From Accumulibacter sp. (GTDB lineage: Bacteria; Pseudomonadota; Gammaproteobacteria; Burkholderiales; Rhodocyclaceae), in NCBI GenBank assembly GCA_024235695.1, contig JACKLX010000021.1, positions 1 to 54,483 of the forward strand: DNA of 54,483 nucleotides, read 5' to 3'. The notes beneath the pieces are model-generated. The model ran no database searches. It saw nothing but the letters and a program-made list of their open reading frames with translations, and was not told the DNA's origin. Each line of letters starts with the position of its first letter. Positions within the stretch are counted from its first letter, which is position 1. Made by a program: the position numbers and the translations under genes. Shown here in pieces: positions 44,640-54,483 of this stretch.

Positions 44640-47600
44640 ATGAGCATGTCCAGAAACCGCTCCGCACTTCCCCCCTGGTCTCCACGCCGCCTGGCGATGG
44701 CGCTGGAACCTCGGTTGCTGTTCGACGGTGCGGCGCCGGCCGCAGTCGTGGCGGTGGCACAGGACGACGGTGGCGCAGCGCACCACGATGCGCCGGCGGC
44801 GGCACCGGTCGACAGCGCGCCGCGCGAGCTGATCGTCGTCGACAGCCGGGTCGGGCAGGGCATCGACCTGGCCCAGGCTCTCGACGGCAAGGCTCAGGTA
44901 CTGGTTCTCGACCAGCAGTCCGATGGTCTCGAGCAGATCGCCACAGCACTCGACGGGCAGCAGAATGTCTTGGCGATCCACGTTCTCAGTCACGGCGGGC
45001 GCGACGGCCTCGTCCTCGGACGAGGCCTTGTCGGCGATAGCGAATTGCGCCGGCAAAGTCCCGTTCTGGCGCGGATCGGCGCGGCATTGAGTGCCGACGC
45101 TGACATCCTGCTCTACGGCTGCGATGTCGCCGCCGCAAGCGGTGACTTCATGAATACCCTCGCCACACTCACCCAGGCCGACGTGGCGGCGTCTACCGAC
45201 GCCACCGGCAGTGCTGCGTGGGGCGGCAACTGGCTGCTCGAAGCCGCCAGCGGGCCAATCGAGGCCAGTGCTCTGGTACTGTCCGGCTTCGATCACCTGC
45301 TGGCGCCGCCGGGCATCGTCGACAGCGGTGGCACGCGCTCGACCAGCGAGGACAGCTCGCTGGTCGTCACTGGTGTCAGCGTTGCCGACCTCGATGGCGA
45401 TGACCAGAGCGTCACGCTGAGCGCCAGCAATGGCACGGTGACGCTCGCGGCGGGCAGCGGTGTGATCATCGATGCCGGCGCTGACGGCAGCGCCGCGATC
45501 ACTTTCTCTGGCACGCTGGCGCAGGTGAACGCGGCGATCAACGGCATGGTCTTCGCGCCGACTGCCGACTACTTCGGCGCCGCAAATATCGCACTGTCGA
45601 CCTTCGACGGCAGCACCAGTGTCGGGCCGACGAACATCGTGCTGACTGTAACGGCGGTCGATGACCTGCCGGTGGCCACCGCCGACGCCATCGCCGCCAG
45701 CGAAGACGCCGCGGCGGTGACCGGCGACGTGCTCGCCAACGACATCAACCTCGACTCACCAGTCGACACGCTCGCGGTCATCGCCCTGCGCACCGGCACG
45801 GTCGCGGCCGGCAGCGGCAGCGCCGGCAGCATCGGCAACCCGCTGGTCGGCGCCTACGGCAGCCTGACGGTGGCCGCCAACGGTTCCTACACCTACACCC
45901 TGGACAACGGGCTCGCCGCCGTACAGGCGCTCCACGGTGGCCAGACGATCACCGAGAACTTCGCCTATACGATCACCGACGGCCAGACGCAGGTGCAGGC
46001 CGACATCACGGTCACGGTTACCGGCACCAACGATGCACCCATGCTGATCGGCACGCCACTTACGCGCGTCGCCAGTTCGATTCCCGAGAATGCGACTGAC
46101 GCCGAGAATCCCGGTGCGCCGGTCGGCGCACTGCTGGCCGACGTTGACGGCAATCCGGTCGCCAGTGATGTCGATGCCGGCACCGACCTCGGTGTCGCGG
46201 TCTTCGGCAGCAGTACCACCAATGGCATGACCGGAGCCTGGCAGTACTCGCTTGATGGTGGGGCCACCTGGACGCCAGCTGCGGCGTTTTCCCCGACCGC
46301 GGCCTTGTTGTTGCCGGCCGCCGCCAGGCTACGCTTCGTCGCCGACGACAACGCCGACGACAGCAAGGAGTCGGGTGTCGCCACCATCGCGTATTACGCG
46401 TGGGATGGCAGCGATGGCGCCAGCGCCGGCGACACAGCCGACGTCCGTACGCCCGGAGGCAGCGCGCCGTTCAGCGCCGACAGCCTGACCGCCGACTTCA
46501 TCGTCACGGCGCGCAACGACGTGCCGACGCTGACGCCGGTCGCGCTGGTGCTGAACGAGGGCGCCACGGCATCGCTCACCGACGCCGAGTTGCCGGTGAC
46601 CGACCAGGACAACCAGGACGATCAGCTCACCTACCGGGTCGACGTGCTGCCGCTTGAGGGCGTACTGTTCAAGAACGGCATACCGGTCAGCGTCGGCAGT
46701 CTTTTTACGCAGGAGGACGTCGTTGCTGGCAAGATCAGCTACCGGCATACCGGTGGCGAGTTGCTGGTCGATACCGTCGACAGCGTCGGCCTGTCGCTGC
46801 GTGATGGCGCCGGCGGCGTCATCGATCTGCTGGTACTACCGATCGCCATTCGCGACGTCAACGCGGCGATCGCCATCACCGGAGCCAGTCAAACCGTGGC
46901 CGAGCGAATCGGCGACGAGGCAAGCGACTTCACCGTCCTCGACCTCGGCCTGAGCGATGCCGACGGCGACCCGGCGCTGATGACGCTCACCGTCGCGACG
47001 CTGCCCGATCCGCTGGTCGGCCGTCTGCAGTATTGGGATGGCAGCGCCTACGTCGACGTCGGCGCCGGGCTGGTGCTGACCCAGGCACAGTTGCTGGCCA
47101 GGCCGCTGCACTTCATTTCGTCGGGTGCCGAACCGGCGCTGGTCGCCGGCAGCGGCTTCTCGGGAACACCACAGCCGGTCGCCAGCTTCGACGTCGTCGC
47201 CAGCGACAACAAGGCGCCCGGCCCGAGCAGCGATGCGCGAAGCGTCACCCTGACCATCGCCGCGCGCAACGACGCGCCGACGCCGGTCAGCAATCTGTTG
47301 ACGGTGGACCAGGGAGGGTCGGCGGCGATCACCTCGGCCTTGCCGACGATCCTGAGCAGCAGTGACCCCGACAGCGACGCCGCCAAACGCGTCTACACAC
47401 TGAACGGTTTCCCGGTTGCCGGGCTGCTGCGCCTCAGCGGCGTCATCATCGGTACCGGCGCGACCTTCAGCCAGGCCGATCTGGACGCCGGGCGACTGAC
47501 TTACACGCACGGTGGCGGCGCTACCGATAACGACCCGCTGATCGCCGACGACAGCTTCGACTTCTCGGTCAATGACCGCGACGGCGCGATCGCTACCGGG

Positions 47601-50600
47601 ACGCTGGAAATCAACGTTGATCCCGTGACGCCGACCGTACCCGGACCCGGCGGCACGCTGTGGGGGATCACGGCCGAAGGTCTGTTCACCGCCATCAACA
47701 GCACTACGCTGACTGGCTCGGCCAGCTACACGCTGACCGGCTTGCCGGCCTACGGTGCGCTGTACCTGAACGCTGTCGCACTCGACACCGGCGACACCTT
47801 CAGCGAAGGGCAGCTGGCGGCCGGCGAAGTGGTCTACGTCAACCTCGGCAGCGAACCTGCAAGCTACGCGTTGCCCTTCCACGACGGCTTCGAGGTGAGC
47901 CGCAGTGGCGGCGCGATCGCCAGCGGCAGCGCACTGATCGACCTGATCGTCACGCCGGTCGACGACGCGCCGATCATTGCGCAAGCGCAGGGTACGGTCG
48001 CCGTCAACCAGGATGGCGGCACCCTGATGGAAGAGAGCGCGGTCAGCGGCGGCAACGACTTCGCGCTGGCCGGGGTAAGCAATGCCGTCAAGCTGACGCT
48101 CGCCAATCTGCAGCACGTCGACCCGGATACCCACCCGACGGCGCTGGCCTACGTCCTGGAGAACGCTCCGACCGGCGGTGAACTGCGGCGCTGGGATGGT
48201 TCGACCTGGCTGGCGCTGGCCGCCGGCGCCACGTTCACGGCACCCGAGCTGGCCGGCGGCGAGCTGGCCTACTTCCACGATGCCGATTCCGAACTGCTCA
48301 GCGACTCGATCGTCGTGAACCTGCGTGACGGTGGCGTCGTGCAGGTCGGCGACGTGCTGATTGGCGGTGGCACGATCAGCGAACAGGGCTTCGTCACCGT
48401 CAATGACGGCAGCACGGCGCTGACGATCAACAAGGGCGTGGTCGCTCGCAGCCCGAGCCGGACGGTGACCTTCACCGTCGCCAACGTCAACGACGCACCG
48501 CTGGCTGGCGACGGCAACTTCGCGGTGGACGAGGGCTACAACACCGGCAGTGGTGGCGCCGACAACAACCCCGGGCGAATCCGGGTCCTCGACGCCAGCA
48601 TCATGCCGGCCAGCGACAGCGACAACAGCCTGAATACGGCCACCTACGGGATCGTCAGCCTGCCGGTGCTTGGCACGCTGGAGATCGACACGGGCGGCGT
48701 TTTCGTCGCCCTGGTCGCTGGCGACCTCGGTACCGCGACGGCGCAATTCACGCATGCGATGCTGATCGGAGGCAAGCTGCGCTACGTGCAGGACGGTAGC
48801 GACCTGTTCACTACCGACAGTTTCACCTGGCGCCTGAACGACAACTCGGCGGTCGCGCCCCTCGCTCGGGACAGCAATGTCGCGACGGTCAGCATCGACA
48901 TCCGGCCGCAGAACGACCCGCCCGTGATCTTCAACAACACTGGCGCAAGTGTTCCCGAGGGTGGCCTGCGGAACATTACCGAGTTGATGCTCGGTTCGCA
49001 GCGGACCGACGACACCGACGTCGACAACACCAGACGGCAGACGCAGTTCCGCGTCACTGCCGGCGTCCAGAGCGGCACCCTTTACCTCGAAAAGGCCAGT
49101 GTGATCACCGCTCTCGGCGCGGGCTCATCATTCACTCTGGGCGACATCCAGGATGGCTATCTGAAATACCGGCACAACGGTTCCGAGATGCCGTCGCTCG
49201 ATCCCTTTGATCGCTTCGCTTTTGTTATCTCGGACGGTAGCGGCGGTAACGAACCGACGGGCACCTTCGAAATCGAGATCCAGCCGGTAAATGATGCGCC
49301 GCAGCTTTCCGGGCTAAATCCGCTGACCTATTTCGAGGACGATGGCCCGACGCTGATCGACAGCTCGCTGCTCTTCAACGACGTCGACCTGGCAAATGGG
49401 GCCAACTACTACGCCGGAACGACGCTGACGATCGCCTATACCGGCGGCACCGCAGCCGTCGGCGACCAACTCTCGGTACGCAATCAGGGCACGGCATCCG
49501 GCCAGATCAGCGTTGCCGGCAGCACGCTGAGCTACAACTTCGGTGCCGGGCCGGTGGCGATCGGCGCGATCGACGGCACCAGCAGCGGTTTCGGTGGCGC
49601 TGACCTGCTGATCACCTTCAACGCCAGTGCCAACGTCGTGGCGGTCAAGGCGCTGCTCGAGAATCTGAGTTTTCACAACACCGACACCGCCAACGCCTCG
49701 CAAGTCGTCGCGCAGGCGACCCGATCGCTCCGCTATACCTTCGTCGACGGCGGCGGTACGGCGGGCTACCCTGCGGACGACGCCGGTGTCACGCTGCAGG
49801 GCGCCGATACGGCCACCGCCACCAACACCATCTTCGTCAAGCAGCGCAACGACGCGCCGGTGATGATCGCCGGCAACACCGTCCTGGCGCCGATCGACGA
49901 AGACCAGACCGCCGACGGGCGCAGCATCGAGGTCTCAACGCTGCTCGGCGTCAGCGTCAGCGACGTCGACCACGCGGCCGCCCAGGGTATCGCCGTCGGC
50001 AGCGTAGACGCCGGCAACGGCAGCTGGCAGTTTTCGCTCGACTCGACCAATGGCGTCGACGGCAGCTGGAGCAGCGTCGGCAGCGTCTCGGCGACCAGTT
50101 CGCTGCTGCTGGCCCCAAGCTCCTGGCTACGTTTCATCCCCGACGGCAAGAACGCCACCGCTGCCGAATTCACTTATCGCGCCTGGGACCAGACCTCCGG
50201 CAGCACCGGTGGCCGCGCCAACAGCAGCCTGAGCGGCGAAACGACGGCCTTCTCGACGGTCGCCAACGTCGTTTCGCTGACAGTCACCGCAGTCAACGAC
50301 GCGCCGCTGCTCGCCGATACGCCACTCGCCATGACCCAGACCGAGGATGCCGGCGCAGCGATCGGCGCGGCGGGAACCTTGATCTCCAGCCTGGTCGGCG
50401 GCATCAGCGACGTCGACACCGGCGCGAGCACCGGTGTCGCTCTCTGGCTCGGCCCGGATGCCGGCAACGGCACCTGGCGCTACAGCATCGACAACGGCAG
50501 CAACTGGTCAGACCTCGACGCTCCGGACGCCGGTAACGCACGTTTGCTGGCCACCGACGCCCGCATCTATTTCGTTCCGGACGCCAACTACAATGGCGTG

Positions 50601-53600
50601 CAGGCGGCAGCGCTGACCGTCCGCGCCTGGGATCGCAGCAGTGGCGCCAACGGCGCAGGGAGCGTCGACACCACCACCAATGGCGGCATAGCAGCGTTCT
50701 CCACCGCCACCGACAGTGTCTCGCTGACGGTCACCGCGCTCAACGATGCCCCGACCATCGTTAACAGCACGCCGACCATCAGCGCCGGATTCGCCACCGA
50801 AAACACCCGCATCGCCCTGGGCGCGATTTTCACGCTCGGCGATATCGACCTGGCGCGTTTCGAAGGCAACAACACGGGGCAGATTTCCCTCGTCGTTGCG
50901 CATGGCGCTTTCGTTCTCGACACCACCGGTGTGACCGTTACCGCCGGCAGCCAGGCAACCGATCGCGGTGCTGGCGACTGGGGCGGCGGCAGCAGCACGC
51001 TGACCTTTACCGGCACGCTGGCGCAGTTGCAGACGGCGCTGAACAGCGTCGACTATGTGCCGGGTGACAACCCCGACACCTCGGAGACGATCACCGTCAC
51101 CTTCAACGACCTGAACAACGCCGGAGCGGGAGCCGCCAGCGGCGGCTCCGACATTCATGCGGTCAGTGCGACGGTACTCGTCGACGAGATCGACCCGGTG
51201 AACGATGCGCCGACAATCAACCGGCCGGCCACGGTAAGCGCGACCGAAGACGTCCAGTTCAGCTTCGCCGGCGGCAACACCATCAGCATCGCCGACGTCG
51301 ACGCCCGCAACGGCACGGTCGAGGTCGCGTTGAGCATTCCCAGGGGAAGCATCACTCTGACGCCGGGAGCCGCCACGGTGACCGGCGGCGCAGTCGGTTC
51401 CGGCGCCGTTACCCTGCAAGGCACCGTCAGCGCGATCAATGCCGCGCTCTCGACGCTGAAATACACGTCGGCGCCGGACGACAACAGCCTCAATACCAGC
51501 GTCGCCAACCGCAGCCTGGCGATCGCCGTCAGCGACCTCGGCAACGGTATCGGCGGGGCCATCACCACAGCGGAAGCGGCCAGCGCCAGCACGCTGGTCA
51601 ACCTCGCTGCCGTCAATGACCTGCCAACGCTCGACGTCGACCCGCTGACCCTTGGTGTTCAGTCCTCCCGTCTGGCAACCACGGTGCAGCAGAACGTCAC
51701 GACGGCGATCGACGGCATCGTTCTGGCCGACGACCAGGACATCAATGACAGCGGCTACGGCAGCACCACCCGACTCGTCATCGCGGCGCTGCATGGCACG
51801 CTCGCGCTGGACGCATCGGCCGGGGTAAGCGCCGTTCCGTCCGGCAGCCCGAGTGGCCGCGTCCTGACGCTCACCGGCACCATCAGCGCGATCAACGCCG
51901 CCGTTACCGCTGGCAATTTCAAGTACACCGCCGACAGCGATTTTTCCGGCAATGACAGCCTGAGTCTGGTCTTCCACGATGCCGGTAACAGTGGTTCGGG
52001 CGGTGACAAAACCGCCGCGGCCACCACCCCCTTGCTGGTCGAGGGCGTAAACGACGCGCCGGCGTTCTCGAGTCTCGCCGGCTCCGTGGCGTTCACCGAA
52101 GACGGCCCGGCGGTACGGCTCGCCGGCAATGCGACCGTCAGCGACCCCGAACTTGCCAGCTACAACAACTGGGGTGGCGCGGTACTCACCGTACAGCGTA
52201 CCGCGACAATTGGCTATCCAGGGAACGCCGCCGTAGACGACAGCTTCGGGCTGACCGGCAGCGGCAACGTCGGCGCGAACTTCAATGGCAGCAACGTCCG
52301 CCTCGGCGCGACCGTCGTCGGCAGCTTCACCAATACCAGCGGCGTGCTGACCATCACCTTCGACGACGCGACGACCACCGCGCAGGTCAATACCGTGCTG
52401 CAGGAGGTGACCTACCACAACGGTAACGACAACCCGCCGTCACAAGTCACTATCGGCTACACCATAAACGACGGCAATACCAACACCGGTCCGACCGCGC
52501 AGGGCACCGGAAGCCCGCTGGCACTGGAGGGCAATGGTTCGGTCGACGTCACGATCACCGCCAACAACGACGCCCCGAAGTTAACCGCGGGCTCATCGAC
52601 AGTGAGCTTCTTCGAAGACGAGGTCGCATTCGTGTCGGCACTGCCGCCAGCGACGATCACGGATCCGGAGCTGTCGTTCTTTGCCAGCGGCGACGGTGAC
52701 TGGGGCGGCGCCATCCTGTCGGTCAATCGTAACGGCGGCGCCAATACCGACGATCTTTTCGGCGTCACCGGCAGCGGCGACGTCGGCGTCAACTTCGCCG
52801 GCAGCGCCTTGCGCATCGGTACCCTGGTCGTCGGCAGCTTCACCAACGCCGGCGGCGCCTTCACGGTCACTTTCGACGCCGGCACCAACAGCGCGCAGGT
52901 ACAGCAGGTGGCCGACGCGCTGACCTACAACAACAGCCGCCAGAGTCTCGGCAACTCGCAGGACGAAAACATCAGCCTGGCCTGGACGATCAACGACGGC
53001 AACGCCGCCGTCGCCGGCACGCAAGGGGAGGGCGGTGCCAAGCAGAACACGCTGATCACCAACGGCATTACGCTACGTGGCCGCAACGACGCACCGGTGC
53101 TGGCCGATACCGTGCTGGCGATCAGCGTTCCGGAAGACCATCCCGCACCGCTCGGCGGCGTCGTCGGTACGGCGGTGTCGGACCTCATCGGTGGCGCCAG
53201 TGACATCGATATGAATCCGCTGACAGGCGTCGCCATCACCGGCTCCGACAGCACGCTGGGAACCTGGCTATACACCGTGGACGGTGGCACGTCCTGGAGC
53301 GCGATCGGCAGTGTTACGGATAGTGGCGCCCTGCTGCTGCGTGACAGCGACCGCGTCTACTTCCAGCCCAACGCCGATCGCAACGGCACGGTCGCCGCCG
53401 GTCTGACCCTGCGCGCCTGGGATAGAACCAGCGGCACGACCGCCGGCACCAGGGTGAACACCATCAGCAACGGCGACACCACGCCCTTTTCGACCGCCAC
53501 CGACAGCGTTGCCCTGACGGTTGGCGCGCAGAACGATGCGCCAACGCGGCTGCTTGCCAGCGTCGACCTGGTGAGTTCGCTCGAGGACGCCGCCAGCCCG

Positions 53601-54483
53601 AGCCAGGCGACCATCGCCAGCCTCTTTGACGGCGCCGGCGGCAACACCGTGTTCAGCGACGCGAAAGACGATCAAACGGCATTCACTGGTGGTTCCGCGG
53701 CCAACGGTTTCGCCGGCGTCGTCATCACCGACAATGCGGCGACCGTTGCGGAAGGTAAGTGGCAGTATTCAGCCAACGGCAGCAGCGGCTGGAGCGACAT
53801 CCCGACCACGCTGACTCCGGCCAACGGCATGTTCCTGCCCGGCGCCTACACACTTCGCTTCCTGGCCCAGTCCGACTGGAACGGTACGCCCGGCAGCCTG
53901 ACTGTGCGCCTGGCCGATGATTCGGCCGGCAGCCTGCCTGCGGTGGGCGCCAGCGTCAACGTCGGCAACGACACGACGCTGTCAGGAGGCGGCACGCGCT
54001 ACAGCAATAGCGCCAACGCGGTAACGCTTGGCACCAGCATCACCTCCGTCAACGATGCTCCTGCCGGTACTGACAAGACCATTTCGGCGATCGAAGACAC
54101 CGCCTACCGTTTTCAGGCAGGCGACTTTGGTTTCACGGACCTCAACGATAGCCCGGCCAACAACCTTCATTCGGTGCTGATCACGACGCTGCCCGCTACC
54201 GGCACCCTGGAACTAGCCGGCTCGGCGGTGACGGTCCTGCAATCGATCTCCGTCGCAGACATCGCCAACCTGACTTGGACACCGCCGGCGGACCTCAACG
54301 GCTCCGCCGTTGCGAGCTTTACGTTCCAGGTCGTTGACGATGGTGGCGTTCTTGATGGCGGCATCGATACCGACCCCAGTGCCAACACCATCACCTTCAA
54401 TGTAAGCGCAGTCGTCGACATCGCCGACGACACAGCCATAACCGACGAAGACACCGCGGTCACCACCAGCGTCCTGGCCAACG
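44640..54483 (+). CDS. giant DUF4347 adhesin with cadherin/Ig-like repeats, 5' part
   Basis: One frame open from ATG 44640 to the window end: 3281 complete codons without a stop. The N-terminus carries the LEPR motif (ALEPRLLFDGAAPAA, residues 22-36), typical of very large type I secreted surface proteins. A DUF4347 domain follows at about residues 60-220 (ELIVVDSRV ... LAIHVLSHGGRDGLVLG ... ADILLYGCDVAA ... ADVAASTDATGSAAWGGNWLLE). The rest is a chain of beta-sandwich repeats of about 120-250 residues joined by NDAP/NDxP linkers (coordinates near 46026, 47271, 48492, 49290, 49851, 50295, 50742, 51204, 52050, 52566, 53088, 53532, 54051). They include VCBS, cadherin-like and CSPG-like types with GxxxYxH strands. 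There is no classical signal peptide, consistent with type I export. The exporter at 3580-8201 is a candidate. Likely role: cell-cell or floc adhesion. Confidence 0.93.
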   Translation, partial: MSMSRNRSALPPWSPRRLAMALEPRLLFDGAAPAAVVAVAQDDGGAAHHDAPAAAPVDSAPRELIVVDSRVGQGIDLAQALDGKAQVLVLDQQSDGLEQIATALDGQQNVLAIHVLSHGGRDGLVLGRGLVGDSELRRQSPVLARIGAALSADADILLYGCDVAAASGDFMNTLATLTQADVAASTDATGSAAWGGNWLLEAASGPIEASALVLSGFDHLLAPPGIVDSGGTRSTSEDSSLVVTGVSVADLDGDDQSVTLSASNGTVTLAAGSGVIIDAGADGSAAITFSGTLAQVNAAINGMVFAPTADYFGAANIALSTFDGSTSVGPTNIVLTVTAVDDLPVATADAIAASEDAAAVTGDVLANDINLDSPVDTLAVIALRTGTVAAGSGSAGSIGNPLVGAYGSLTVAANGSYTYTLDNGLAAVQALHGGQTITENFAYTITDGQTQVQADITVTVTGTNDAPMLIGTPLTRVASSIPENATDAENPGAPVGALLADVDGNPVASDVDAGTDLGVAVFGSSTTNGMTGAWQYSLDGGATWTPAAAFSPTAALLLPAAARLRFVADDNADDSKESGVATIAYYAWDGSDGASAGDTADVRTPGGSAPFSADSLTADFIVTARNDVPTLTPVALVLNEGATASLTDAELPVTDQDNQDDQLTYRVDVLPLEGVLFKNGIPVSVGSLFTQEDVVAGKISYRHTGGELLVDTVDSVGLSLRDGAGGVIDLLVLPIAIRDVNAAIAITGASQTVAERIGDEASDFTVLDLGLSDADGDPALMTLTVATLPDPLVGRLQYWDGSAYVDVGAGLVLTQAQLLARPLHFISSGAEPALVAGSGFSGTPQPVASFDVVASDNKAPGPSSDARSVTLTIAARNDAPTPVSNLLTVDQGGSAAITSALPTILSSSDPDSDAAKRVYTLNGFPVAGLLRLSGVIIGTGATFSQADLDAGRLTYTHGGGATDNDPLIADDSFDFSVNDRDGAIATGTLEINVDPVTPTVPGPGGTLWGITAEGLFTAINSTTLTGSASYTLTGLPAYGALYLNAVALDTGDTFSEGQLAAGEVVYVNLGSEPASYALPFHDGFEVSRSGGAIASGSALIDLIVTPVDDAPIIAQAQGTVAVNQDGGTLMEESAVSGGNDFALAGVSNAVKLTLANLQHVDPDTHPTALAYVLENAPTGGELRRWDGSTWLALAAGATFTAPELAGGELAYFHDADSELLSDSIVVNLRDGGVVQVGDVLIGGGTISEQGFVTVNDGSTALTINKGVVARSPSRTVTFTVANVNDAPLAGDGNFAVDEGYNTGSGGADNNPGRIRVLDASIMPASDSDNSLNTATYGIVSLPVLGTLEIDTGGVFVALVAGDLGTATAQFTHAMLIGGKLRYVQDGSDLFTTDSFTWRLNDNSAVAPLARDSNVATVSIDIRPQNDPPVIFNNTGASVPEGGLRNITELMLGSQRTDDTDVDNTRRQTQFRVTAGVQSGTLYLEKASVITALGAGSSFTLGDIQDGYLKYRHNGSEMPSLDPFDRFAFVISDGSGGNEPTGTFEIEIQPVNDAPQLSGLNPLTYFEDDGPTLIDSSLLFNDVDLANGANYYAGTTLTIAYTGGTAAVGDQLSVRNQGTASGQISVAGSTLSYNFGAGPVAIGAIDGTSSGFGGADLLITFNASANVVAVKALLENLSFHNTDTANASQVVAQATRSLRYTFVDGGGTAGYPADDAGVTLQGADTATATNTIFVKQRNDAPVMIAGNTVLAPIDEDQTADGRSIEVSTLLGVSVSDVDHAAAQGIAVGSVDAGNGSWQFSLDSTNGVDGSWSSVGSVSATSSLLLAPSSWLRFIPDGKNATAAEFTYRAWDQTSGSTGGRANSSLSGETTAFSTVANVVSLTVTAVNDAPLLADTPLAMTQTEDAGAAIGAAGTLISSLVGGISDVDTGASTGVALWLGPDAGNGTWRYSIDNGSNWSDLDAPDAGNARLLATDARIYFVPDANYNGVQAAALTVRAWDRSSGANGAGSVDTTTNGGIAAFSTATDSVSLTVTALNDAPTIVNSTPTISAGFATENTRIALGAIFTLGDIDLARFEGNNTGQISLVVAHGAFVLDTTGVTVTAGSQATDRGAGDWGGGSSTLTFTGTLAQLQTALNSVDYVPGDNPDTSETITVTFNDLNNAGAGAASGGSDIHAVSATVLVDEIDPVNDAPTINRPATVSATEDVQFSFAGGNTISIADVDARNGTVEVALSIPRGSITLTPGAATVTGGAVGSGAVTLQGTVSAINAALSTLKYTSAPDDNSLNTSVANRSLAIAVSDLGNGIGGAITTAEAASASTLVNLAAVNDLPTLDVDPLTLGVQSSRLATTVQQNVTTAIDGIVLADDQDINDSGYGSTTRLVIAALHGTLALDASAGVSAVPSGSPSGRVLTLTGTISAINAAVTAGNFKYTADSDFSGNDSLSLVFHDAGNSGSGGDKTAAATTPLLVEGVNDAPAFSSLAGSVAFTEDGPAVRLAGNATVSDPELASYNNWGGAVLTVQRTATIGYPGNAAVDDSFGLTGSGNVGANFNGSNVRLGATVVGSFTNTSGVLTITFDDATTTAQVNTVLQEVTYHNGNDNPPSQVTIGYTINDGNTNTGPTAQGTGSPLALEGNGSVDVTITANNDAPKLTAGSSTVSFFEDEVAFVSALPPATITDPELSFFASGDGDWGGAILSVNRNGGANTDDLFGVTGSGDVGVNFAGSALRIGTLVVGSFTNAGGAFTVTFDAGTNSAQVQQVADALTYNNSRQSLGNSQDENISLAWTINDGNAAVAGTQGEGGAKQNTLITNGITLRGRNDAPVLADTVLAISVPEDHPAPLGGVVGTAVSDLIGGASDIDMNPLTGVAITGSDSTLGTWLYTVDGGTSWSAIGSVTDSGALLLRDSDRVYFQPNADRNGTVAAGLTLRAWDRTSGTTAGTRVNTISNGDTTPFSTATDSVALTVGAQNDAPTRLLASVDLVSSLEDAASPSQATIASLFDGAGGNTVFSDAKDDQTAFTGGSAANGFAGVVITDNAATVAEGKWQYSANGSSGWSDIPTTLTPANGMFLPGAYTLRFLAQSDWNGTPGSLTVRLADDSAGSLPAVGASVNVGNDTTLSGGGTRYSNSANAVTLGTSITSVNDAPAGTDKTISAIEDTAYRFQAGDFGFTDLNDSPANNLHSVLITTLPATGTLELAGSAVTVLQSISVADIANLTWTPPADLNGSAVASFTFQVVDDGGVLDGGIDTDPSANTITFNVSAVVDIADDTAITDEDTAVTTSVLAN

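Noticed and set aside
46836-52418. Long minus-strand open frames at 46836-48755 and 50508-52418
   Set aside because: They are opposite the continuous adhesin frame, which shows clear NDAP-type repeats; the minus frames have no recognisable domains.

Overview
The window is high-GC, densely coded chromosomal DNA. The gene content (cytochrome cd1 nitrite reductase, a PEP-CTERM protein with a sigma-54-type promoter, giant type I secreted adhesins, the TVP38-flavin reductase fusion) suggests a floc- or biofilm-forming denitrifying betaproteobacterium of the Rhodocyclales/Candidatus Accumulibacter kind. That placement is an inference from gene content; no rRNA or other phylogenetic marker is present.

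Layout. 1-1473: 3' end of a secreted SdrD-B/calcium-binding repeat protein. 2024-2912: sigma-54-like promoter, a 15-codon leader ORF and a PEP-CTERM surface protein. 3071-8201: type I secretion operon (DUF3467-like protein, ABC permease/ATPase, HlyD-type adaptor, TolC-type outer membrane channel). 8348-8435: tRNA-Ser(GGA), then a DUF3616-like propeller protein and two oppositely oriented fragments of an IS630-type transposase. 10179-12952: a periplasmic sulfatase and a HAD phosphatase, adjacent and co-directional, each interrupted by one in-frame stop codon. 13495-23131 (minus strand): TVP38-flavoprotein fusion, haloacid dehalogenase, ArsS-like radical SAM enzyme, a 1399-residue SNF2 helicase and queA. 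23261-24389: tRNA-Leu(CAA) and menA. 24397-27494: sumT/nirE-like methyltransferase divergent from nirS, followed by a small cytochrome c. 27555-29186: ppsR-type regulator and a short-chain dehydrogenase.

29439-40179 (minus strand): a tightly packed ten-gene surface-glycan operon (TPR-GT61 protein, DegT aminotransferase, WbqC, two tandem propeller paralogues, GNAT acetyltransferase, two methyltransferases, GtrB-like GT2, GtrA-like flippase, polytopic GT-C-like protein). 40563-44149: nirC-like cytochrome, dmeF/dmeR metal efflux pair with a visible operator, a small unknown protein and a methyltransferase. 44640 to the window end: one open frame of more than 3281 codons beginning with an LEPR motif and a DUF4347 domain, followed by many cadherin/Ig-like repeats; it is a giant surface adhesin truncated by the window edge.

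The themes fit together as cell-surface and floc biology: two large secreted repeat proteins, a type I exporter that could carry them, a PEP-CTERM protein and a glycan assembly/modification operon. A separate respiratory theme is nitrite reduction (nirS, sumT, nirC, cytochrome c) with menaquinone synthesis. The most unusual items are the paired nonsense mutations in the sulfatase/phosphatase pair, the leader ORF overlapping the PEP-CTERM start codon, the G-tract operator before dmeR, and the tandem propeller genes in the glycan operon.
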